Assembly: GCA_903907745.1 (NCBI GenBank)
Contig: CAIVPF010000063.1
Coordinates: 1 to 64,000, forward strand
Origin: an uncultured Cytophagaceae bacterium
GTDB lineage: Bacteria; Bacteroidota; Bacteroidia; Cytophagales; Spirosomataceae
Length of the DNA stretch: 64,000 nucleotides
Direction: 5' to 3'
The notes beneath the pieces were generated by a model. That model was not told where the DNA came from and ran no database searches. It was given only the letters and a program-made list of their open reading frames with translations. Positions 42,662-48,762 of the stretch are shown one piece after another. The translations under genes and the position numbers were made by a program. The stretch's first letter is position 1, and each line of letters begins with the position of its first letter.

Positions 42662-43408
42662 ATGGATAATAATTATTATAAAGATTATTTCGAATTAGAG
42701 CGTAATAATTGGTGGTTTTTGGCGCGGAATGAAATTATACTATCGCAGGTTAAGGACTTACATAAAATTAAAGGTGGGCCAATAAAAATCATTAATGTAG
42801 GAGTTGCTTCGGGGGCTACGAGTCAAATACTGGAACCTTTTGGTGAAGTTACTTCAATCGAATATGAGCAGGAATGTATTAATTACACGAGAACCAAAAT
42901 AGATATTGAAATTCAATTAGGTTCCATATTGGATCTAAAATTCGCCGATGAATCTTTCGATTTGGTATGTGCATTCGATGTAATCGAGCATGTAGAAAAC
43001 GATAAATTAGCGGCCAAGGAACTCATAAGAGTTTGCAAAAAAGGAGGATTTGTGTTTATAACCGTTCCCGCCTTTATGAGTATTTGGAGCCAGCATGATG
43101 TAATTAATCATCATGTCAAGCGATATATTTTATCTGAAATACAGGAATTGTTTTCAAAAACGATTCAACAGAAATACGCCTCTTACTTTAATTTTTACCT
43201 ATCTATTCCCATATTCTTTTTTAGGTATTTTGATCGATTAGTTCCTGGGTTTATCAAAAGGGAAAAAACAAATTCTGATTTTGACGTAGTCTCAAATTCA
43301 TTTTTGAATAAAATTTTATACAAAATTTTCGTATTTGAAAAATTGTTCATCAAAAGTAAAATCAAGTTTCCTTTTGGGATTTCAATTATTGGTATTTGGC
43401 AAAAATAA
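42662..43408 (+). CDS. AT-rich SAM-dependent methyltransferase, probably acquired
   Basis: 248 residues. IKIINVGVASGATSQILEPFG is the SAM loop (with ASGA in place of the more common CGxG), and DLVCAFDVIEHVENDKLAAK and FVFITVPAFMSIWSQHD match Methyltransf_11-type glycan or lipid methyltransferases. The C-terminal third has hydrophobic stretches (FNFYLSIPIFFFRYF) and basic residues suggesting membrane contact. Base composition is visibly richer in A and T than flanking genes, as is its upstream region, consistent with transfer. Such genes are common in surface-glycan loci, but no such genes are adjacent here. Confidence 0.78.
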   Translation: MDNNYYKDYFELERNNWWFLARNEIILSQVKDLHKIKGGPIKIINVGVASGATSQILEPFGEVTSIEYEQECINYTRTKIDIEIQLGSILDLKFADESFDLVCAFDVIEHVENDKLAAKELIRVCKKGGFVFITVPAFMSIWSQHDVINHHVKRYILSEIQELFSKTIQQKYASYFNFYLSIPIFFFRYFDRLVPGFIKREKTNSDFDVVSNSFLNKILYKIFVFEKLFIKSKIKFPFGISIIGIWQK

Positions 43409-43492
43409 TCAATCCCTCCTATGTTGGGGATGCTTTCAACGTGTCAAAATAACAAGGGGATATTACTTTCTTGATTGCTTATTTCCCTGATT

Positions 43493-44275
43493 TTAAAGTC
43501 CAAGGAAACTGATTTCACCCTCAAATACCTTCATGGCCGGTCCAGTCAAGAAGATATGGGTATATCCATTCGAGGCATTCCCTTCAAAAGAAATTGATAA
43601 ATGGCCCCCACGGGTTTGGATTTCTATGGGGCTTTGGTGACCTAATTGACTTGCCGCACAAAGCGCCGCTGCCGTAACTCCCGTTCCACATGAAAAGGTC
43701 TCATCCTCGACGCCCCTTTCATAGGTACGTACAAAAAGTGCATGATTACCTAAATCTTGCACAAAATTCACATTAGTACCTCCCTGCTCCACGAACGAAT
43801 CGGAATACCGGATTTCAGCACCCGTGGTCCGAACATCGTAATGATGAACGTCTTGGCAGAAACGAACGAAATGCGGTGAACCCGTATTTGTATATAAGTC
43901 TTGTTGAATATGTGTTATTTCAGCCACATCTTGCATTTGCAAGGAGATGACTTCATCGGTAATGATGGCTGTATGTGGGCCGTCTACGGCGATAAAACTA
44001 GTTTTTCCTTGAACGATGCCGAGATCAGCTGCAAAACGAACGAGACATCGTCCGCCATTGCCACACATAGTCCCAACTGTTCCATCCGCATTATAATAAA
44101 CCATGCGAAAATCATAATCATTGGCATGTTGAAGCAGCATCAGTCCATCCGCCCCGATGCCGAAACGCCGATGGCAGAGCTGGGCGATTTGTTTTTGGCC
44201 CAACTTAAAAAATTGATTTCGGTCGTCAAAGACAATAAAATCATTACCCGTTCCTTGGTATTTGAAAAACCGCAT
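43493..44275 (-). CDS. dapF: Diaminopimelate epimerase
   Basis: 260 residues. The two catalytic cysteines are C71 in MCGNGGRC and C196 in ETFSCGTGVTA, each in its family context, and FKYQGTGNDFIVFD opens the protein. It interconverts LL- and meso-diaminopimelate for lysine and peptidoglycan synthesis. The N-terminal tail starts at ATG 44275, 28 bases after the DinB-like gene stops, so the two may be co-transcribed. Confidence 0.96.
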   Translation of the reverse strand: MRFFKYQGTGNDFIVFDDRNQFFKLGQKQIAQLCHRRFGIGADGLMLLQHANDYDFRMVYYNADGTVGTMCGNGGRCLVRFAADLGIVQGKTSFIAVDGPHTAIITDEVISLQMQDVAEITHIQQDLYTNTGSPHFVRFCQDVHHYDVRTTGAEIRYSDSFVEQGGTNVNFVQDLGNHALFVRTYERGVEDETFSCGTGVTAAALCAASQLGHQSPIEIQTRGGHLSISFEGNASNGYTHIFLTGPAMKVFEGEISFLGL

Positions 44276-44303
44276 GCGTATATAAAAAATAATTTAATGC
44301 AAA

Positions 44304-44831
44304 TTACAAAAAATGAGGTAAGTAGCGCTCATTAATTATCTTGAGGTGATGTTTTTCATGTCCAGCGATCATCCAACAAAGAGCCCGGACGCTAACGGAA
44401 TGGCCATTGGCATTGCCCAATTGGTTCGCTTGGGTCGGACTAAAGGACTTAATTAAGCTAATGGTCGCTTGTCGAACATGCTGATATTGAGTCAGAATAT
44501 CGGAGAAAGTTTGAGATTCGTATTGCGCATGGATCAGGTAATCGTTTTCGTCAAAACCGGGTAAGGCTTGTCGCTCGCCCCTAGAGATGGCCAGGGCACG
44601 GTAGGCAAAAATACGTTCGCTGTCGGTGAGATGTCCGATAAGTTGCTGAATACTCCATTTTTTAGCTGCGTAGACAAAATTCTCTTGGCCTTTTGTTAAG
44701 TTTTGACAGATATGGAGGAGGCTAGTTTGTTGGGTTTCCAAGAGATCCATCAAATCTTCCTCAGGCCCAAAGTTCAGATATTCAGCGAAATAGGGTGAGT
44801 TTGGGTATTCGTAAGCTTCAGGGCTTCTCAT
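44304..44831 (-). CDS. DinB-like four-helix-bundle protein
   Basis: 175 residues with the DinB fold: KKWSIQQLIGHLTDSERIFAYRAL carries the first histidine ligand, and AGHEKHHLKIINERYL the C-terminal histidine cluster. DinB/YfiT proteins are metal-binding and often thiol S-transferases, but the activity of this one is unknown. A second paralogue is at 21.5 kb. It precedes dapF, and its upstream side faces the tRNA promoter. Confidence 0.85.
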   Translation of the reverse strand: MRSPEAYEYPNSPYFAEYLNFGPEEDLMDLLETQQTSLLHICQNLTKGQENFVYAAKKWSIQQLIGHLTDSERIFAYRALAISRGERQALPGFDENDYLIHAQYESQTFSDILTQYQHVRQATISLIKSFSPTQANQLGNANGHSVSVRALCWMIAGHEKHHLKIINERYLPHFL

Positions 44832-44858
44832 ATTTTCAATAAATTTTAAACAAAGGTA

Positions 44859-44888
44859 TTGTTTGAAAGCATAATTTAGCTAATTTTG
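44859..44888 (+). promoter_or_regulatory. Promoter of the tRNA-Asp gene
   Basis: TTG (44859-44861), 19 bases, TAATTTTG (44881-44888): a full match to the Bacteroidota -33/-7 consensus with ideal spacing, 17 bases before the mature tRNA 5' end. Confidence 0.7.
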
Positions 44889-44905
44889 TGCCACCAATTA
44901 CAGTA

Positions 44906-44982
44906 GGTCCGGTAGTTCAGTTGGTTAGAATACATGCCTGTCACGCATGGGGTCGCGGGTTCGAGTCCCGTCCGGACCGCCA
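44906..44982 (+). tRNA. tRNA-Asp (GTC)
   Basis: Acceptor GGTCCGG pairs with CCGGACC, the anticodon loop CTGTCAC carries GTC, the T-loop has GGTTCGAGTCC, the discriminator is G (44979), and CCA is encoded (44980-44982). 77 bases including CCA. A terminator follows 7 bases later. Confidence 0.97.
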
Positions 44983-44989
44983 ACAAAAG

Positions 44990-45025
44990 AAAAGCTTCAA
45001 AGAAATTTGAGGCTTTTTTGTTTTA
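44990..45025 (+). terminator. Rho-independent terminator after tRNA-Asp
   Basis: AAAAGCTTCAAA (44990-45001) pairs with TTTGAGGCTTTT (45006-45017) with one T-G wobble and a GAAA loop, followed by TTGTTTTAC. The A-rich left side could also let it terminate the convergent AbiEii-like gene. Confidence 0.85.
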
Positions 45026-45027
45026 CT

Positions 45028-45681
45028 TCAGGAAATATTGAGCTTAGTTACGATCTCTTGAAAATCATCCTTTATAAACTCCCAGTATTTACCCTTCAAG
45101 CAAATAGGATTTAGGTCATTATCTGCGTACTCAAAATTGGTTAAATTTTTTATAATTGTATTTTTATCATGTGAATAGGGGTAGCGTTTTTCATGTAATA
45201 ATAACATGTGTTGAACGCTGTAGGTGGGAAGTAATTCATGCAAATCCCAAAAGTCTTTTTTTCTTCCTCCTCTTTGAATAACATCCATTTTCATGGCTAT
45301 GATTTCTTCAATTGAAGCCATCCGTATGGTGTCAATTTCAATATAGGGCTGAAAAAAGGGGTCAGTATAGAATACATCTAATTTGATGGTATATTGTTTT
45401 TGTTCGCCTACAAAATAAGCTTTCCCCAAAGCTGCTGGCATTAAGGTGGTCGTAACGTATTTGAATTTCTTTCTTAAAAAATGATCAATTTGATCAAAGT
45501 CGATTTTTCCGTAGCTTTCATCACTAAAAAGATCAATATCGATCGATTCTCGGTGACCAATTTGTAAACTTAATGCTGTTCCACCCACTAAGCGAAAAGA
45601 ATCAAAAACTGGGGTACTCATGACAATGAAAAGGCTTTTATTTAACAACTCATTTATTGTGTTGTAGTATAGCGTTTTCAT
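45028..45681 (-). CDS. AbiEii/AbiGii-type nucleotidyltransferase toxin-like protein
   Basis: 217 residues. The nucleotidyltransferase motif GGTALSLQ (33-40) followed by RESIDIDLF (44-52) is diagnostic of the AbiEii/AbiGii (MNT-like) group, some of which act as toxins by adding nucleotides to tRNA. IEEIIAMKMDVIQRGGRKKDFWDLHEL is the second family block. It overlaps the upstream HTH gene by 32 bases, so the pair is translationally linked. It is AT-richer than flanking genes. Function as an abortive-infection or addiction module is inferred from family and arrangement. Confidence 0.85.
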   Translation of the reverse strand: MKTLYYNTINELLNKSLFIVMSTPVFDSFRLVGGTALSLQIGHRESIDIDLFSDESYGKIDFDQIDHFLRKKFKYVTTTLMPAALGKAYFVGEQKQYTIKLDVFYTDPFFQPYIEIDTIRMASIEEIIAMKMDVIQRGGRKKDFWDLHELLPTYSVQHMLLLHEKRYPYSHDKNTIIKNLTNFEYADNDLNPICLKGKYWEFIKDDFQEIVTKLNIS

Positions 45682-46171
45682 TTTGTTGCTTTGAATTAAG
45701 CGTGTAGGGTGCTCCTACTTTTCGTTTTAAGGCCTCGGTGATGATTGCTGAACCATAAAATTGCTTAATCTCTTTAATCTCAAGCTCATTTCCTCGTTCA
45801 AATATGCGTCGAATAACCGCATTTTTTTGCTTATTCCAATCGATTTGACTGATATCTGTATCCCAAAATACTGATTTTCTGATATTGGCTACATCAGGTG
45901 TAGAGGGCTTGATTTTTTTCTTTTCTTCCTGAATTTCAAAGTAGGTTTGTAATAATGCCAAAGTGCCTTCCTCTAAATGGAGTTGTTGTTCAATTTTTAA
46001 TGCTAAAGCGGTATTTAAATTTCGCTTGCCTTTGGTGATGGCATTAAGTGTTTGTGGATGTTCCCCAATTGAAAGGGCAAATGGACGTTTAGAGATCGCT
46101 CTTTTTTTTAATTCCCGTTCTAAAATTATCCCAGGATGGATGCCTTTAAATTTTGAAATGAAGGAGTTCAT
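45650..46171 (-). CDS. HigA-like HTH antitoxin-type protein
   Basis: 173 residues. Residues 10-70 match HigA-like XRE helix-turn-helix domains: GIHPGIILERELKKRAISKR, IGEHPQTLNAITKGKRNLNT and ALKIEQQLHLEEGTLALLQ. The C-terminal 80 residues (PSTPDVANIRKSVFWDTDIS...FYGSAIITEALK) form a separate domain I cannot name. It lies upstream of, and overlaps, the AbiEii-like gene, and a perfect inverted repeat sits over its promoter, so it is a likely autorepressor and antidote. The C-terminal domain presumably contacts the toxin (inference). Confidence 0.8.
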   Translation of the reverse strand: MNSFISKFKGIHPGIILERELKKRAISKRPFALSIGEHPQTLNAITKGKRNLNTALALKIEQQLHLEEGTLALLQTYFEIQEEKKKIKPSTPDVANIRKSVFWDTDISQIDWNKQKNAVIRRIFERGNELEIKEIKQFYGSAIITEALKRKVGAPYTLNSKQQNENAILQHNK

Positions 46172-46175
46172 GATT

Positions 46176-46199
46176 CAAATGTAAACAAAATTGTTTACA
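46176..46199 (-). promoter_or_regulatory. Promoter and operator of the HigA/AbiEii-like pair
   Basis: Minus-strand TACATTTG (46176-46183) is a consensus -7 box 4 bases before the ATG's upstream side. It overlaps a perfect inverted repeat, TGTAAACAA / TTGTTTACA, arms 46180-46188 and 46191-46199 with AA between. A dimeric HTH protein bound here would block transcription, the usual autoregulation of toxin-antitoxin operons. Confidence 0.65.
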
Positions 46200-46223
46200 A
46201 AATGCTATTTTGGGGATAGTGTT

Positions 46224-48410
46224 TTACACCACTAGTAATCCCATTTCCCGCAATTCCTCCCCAATTCCCCCCTGCCAAAAATTCTTAAAATCACCCAAAC
46301 CCGTCTGGGGAAATGCCTTTTGGAATTCATCATATGTCCAGGTTTTATTAGGTCCTACCGAAAGGGAGGCCAAAATATCTACAAGCCACATACCCAGCTT
46401 CTCCGTCACCACTAATTCTACATCCTCCCGCCCCAAACTCATTTTCAATAAACTTTTCCCCTGCAAGGTTGTACCTAAGGTAGGGGTGGGGCCGAGCCAA
46501 CAAATTTTGTCATTCGGTTTAGGTAATTTTTCCTGCTTCGTACTCAATATCCGTGCAATATAGTTTTTGGGAATTTGCGTGCGAGGAATTTTGAAATCAA
46601 ACCAATCCTGCAACGGCATCTCCAAACCAATCCCATGCATGTAATTAAACAAAGATTTCTTCAGCCCCCCACTAAAAAGGGAATGATCCGTCCCAGTCGG
46701 ATCCGCATGTTCCAAATCATTATTCGCGAATTTTCCCGGTTTCGAGTTCAGGATTTGTATCTGGTAGGCTTCTGGATGTAGGCCCACTGGACTATGCGCC
46801 GTCAATGCAAATTGATGCCAAAACCCCGAATGCATGACCCCATTTTCAACCAGCTGTCGGACTACTTCCAAAGAATCTACCGTCTCCTGCGTCGTCTGCG
46901 TAGGAAATCCATACATCAAATAGGCATGTACCAAAATCCCCGCTTGCGTAAAATGATCGGCCACCTGAGCCACCTGGGCCACGGTGACACCTTTTTCAAT
47001 TAATTCCAACAATCGATCTGACGCAACTTCCAAACCTCCCGAAACGGCGATACAGCCCGAGCGAACCAGCAGTTGACACAAATCCTTCGTAAAACTCTTC
47101 TCAAATCGGATATTCGTCCACCAAACCACCGTCAAATCCCTACGGATGATTTCCAACGCCACATCCCGCATCAAGGCCGGCGGCGCAGCCTCATCCACAA
47201 AATGGAACCCATTATTTCCCGTTTGTTTAATCATCGCATCGATGCGATCGACCAACATGGGTGCCGTCGTGGATTCATAGTTTTTGATATAATCTAAGGA
47301 GATATCGCAAAACGTGCATTTGCCCCAATAACACCCATGGGCCAGCGTTAATTTGTTCCAACGCCCATCACTCCACAAACGATGCATCGGATTCGCAATC
47401 TCTATAACCGACAAATACTTGTCCAAAGCCAAATCCATGTAATCCGGAATACCCACGTCCTTTTGTTTCACATCGGGATCTTTTGACCCATTTTGGTAAG
47501 TTACGATTCCATCGATGCAACAAAAAGTCCGCTTCAAGTTCTTTAAATCCCTGTCTCCTCGTATATGTTCCAATAGGTTTATTAAGGGAGTTTCCCCATC
47601 ATCCAGCGTGATAAAGTCGACAAATTCAAAAACACGTGGCTCTTGCAAAGAACGTAATTCAGTATTTGCATAACCGCCGCCTAAAGCAATTTGGATGTGA
47701 GGATGCTGTTTTTTAATCCACTGCCCACAACGCAATGCACTATATAAATTGCCTGGAAAAGGGGCGGTAATCGCCACCAAATCGGGTTTTTCTTGTTGGA
47801 TTTTATCCTCCAAAATTTTCACCAATAATTCATCGATGTAGGTTTGTGGTGCTTGAAGGGCCTGATTTAATTCATGGAAACTGGAGGCAGATCTCCCGAG
47901 TCGCTCGGCGTATCGACTGAATCCAAAATGAGGGTCAACCGCATCAATGATTAAATCAGAAATGTCCTCTAAGTAGAGCGTAGCCAAATGCCTCGCTTTA
48001 TCGCGCACACCCATACTGCCAAAGGCCCATTCCAAATCCGTTACTTGTTGAAAACGAGACGCTTCTGGCAGGTAATTTTGTTCCGCAATGACATGCGCGA
48101 GTGTTGGATTTTTATCGTGTAAAAAGGAAATGACTGGGTCTATGGTGCGAATATAGGACTGCTTTAATCGTAGCATGCGCGCTCCATTTGTATTTAGTTG
48201 TTTGCCAGCACCTTCAATGTGTGCAAATAATTGCTTGAGTCCGTCTTTTGAAAAAAGCTCGAGGATTACTTCTAGGCCTAAGTCAGCCTGGTACGAGCTC
48301 AAACCTTGGGTATTTAAAAAACCTTTTAAATAGGCCGTCGCAGGATAGGGCGTATTTAATTGGGTAAAAGGTGGGGTGATGAAAAATACCTTTGGATTCT
48401 GTAAGCTCAT
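46224..48410 (-). CDS. B12-binding domain radical SAM protein
   Basis: 728 residues. The N-terminal third opens FFITPPFTQLNTPYPATAYL, and a cobalamin-binding-like Rossmann block is at about 205-250 (PDLVAITAPFPGNL...IALGGGYANTELR). The radical SAM centre is GCYWGKCTFCD with C360, C365, C368, a CX4CX2C spacing found in some B12-type subgroups. FHFVDEAAPP and SGGLEVASDRLLELIEKGV follow, as in other TIM-barrel SAM enzymes. The reaction is unknown; methylation or ring chemistry are usual for the class. No partner genes; a 35-residue gene and a palindromic element lie upstream. Confidence 0.85.
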   Translation of the reverse strand: MSLQNPKVFFITPPFTQLNTPYPATAYLKGFLNTQGLSSYQADLGLEVILELFSKDGLKQLFAHIEGAGKQLNTNGARMLRLKQSYIRTIDPVISFLHDKNPTLAHVIAEQNYLPEASRFQQVTDLEWAFGSMGVRDKARHLATLYLEDISDLIIDAVDPHFGFSRYAERLGRSASSFHELNQALQAPQTYIDELLVKILEDKIQQEKPDLVAITAPFPGNLYSALRCGQWIKKQHPHIQIALGGGYANTELRSLQEPRVFEFVDFITLDDGETPLINLLEHIRGDRDLKNLKRTFCCIDGIVTYQNGSKDPDVKQKDVGIPDYMDLALDKYLSVIEIANPMHRLWSDGRWNKLTLAHGCYWGKCTFCDISLDYIKNYESTTAPMLVDRIDAMIKQTGNNGFHFVDEAAPPALMRDVALEIIRRDLTVVWWTNIRFEKSFTKDLCQLLVRSGCIAVSGGLEVASDRLLELIEKGVTVAQVAQVADHFTQAGILVHAYLMYGFPTQTTQETVDSLEVVRQLVENGVMHSGFWHQFALTAHSPVGLHPEAYQIQILNSKPGKFANNDLEHADPTGTDHSLFSGGLKKSLFNYMHGIGLEMPLQDWFDFKIPRTQIPKNYIARILSTKQEKLPKPNDKICWLGPTPTLGTTLQGKSLLKMSLGREDVELVVTEKLGMWLVDILASLSVGPNKTWTYDEFQKAFPQTGLGDFKNFWQGGIGEELREMGLLVV

Positions 48411-48421
48411 GTATCAACAAA

Positions 48422-48440
48422 TTGATCTTTTTTTGATCAA
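48422..48440. promoter_or_regulatory. Short inverted repeat upstream of the radical SAM gene
   Basis: TTGATC and GATCAA separated by seven T, 12 bases before the radical SAM ATG. It could be an operator or a weak hairpin; nothing else supports a function. Confidence 0.25.
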
Positions 48441-48464
48441 CCCAATTTAATGGTTGGATCTCCT

Positions 48465-48499
48465 TACCTTTGCCAAACCGGCAAGGATTGGCAAAGGTA
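48465..48499 (+). repeat. 35-bp palindromic element (A.A orientation)
   Basis: Flank TACC/GGTA encloses arms CTTTGCCAAACC and GGATTGGCAAAG around GGCAA. The variable stem pair is C-G here. It lies between the 3' end of the 35-residue gene (48520) and the start of the radical SAM gene (48410). Confidence 0.9.
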
Positions 48500-48519
48500 G
48501 GGGGACAAAAGGGGAGACG

Positions 48520-48627
48520 TTATTGATATCCAGCCTTCTTTTTTTCTCTCTTTTCTTCTTTTTTCTCCTTCGGAGTTTTAGCGGGTTCTTTCTTTTCCGC
48601 CTTTTTAGAATTCATGCCTTTGGCCAT
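48520..48627 (-). CDS. 35-residue highly basic protein
   Basis: ATG at 48627, TAA at 48522. The protein starts MAKGMNSKKAEKKEPAKTPK and continues as Lys/Glu-rich sequence ending KKKAGYQ. I have the impression that proteins with this MAKGMNSKK opening are widespread in Bacteroidota, but that is memory and not a search. Charge suggests nucleic-acid or ribosome binding (inference). Too short for standard length cut-offs. A palindromic element lies 21 bases after its stop. Confidence 0.65.
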   Translation of the reverse strand: MAKGMNSKKAEKKEPAKTPKEKKEEKREKKKAGYQ

Positions 48628-48762
48628 GGTCTTGGGGGTTTAGGGAAACAAGAACGGGAAATTAATGGATAAAATGATATATTTTTTAGGTTAATTTTGA
48701 ATCCAGCAAAGTGAATGCCTACGCGTTTCGGACTATTGAGGCAAATTTTGTTGCTTGGCAGA

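Noticed and set aside
44906-46199. Integrative element inserted at tRNA-Asp
   Set aside because: No integrase and no second copy of the tRNA 3' end were seen; only proximity and AT content support it.
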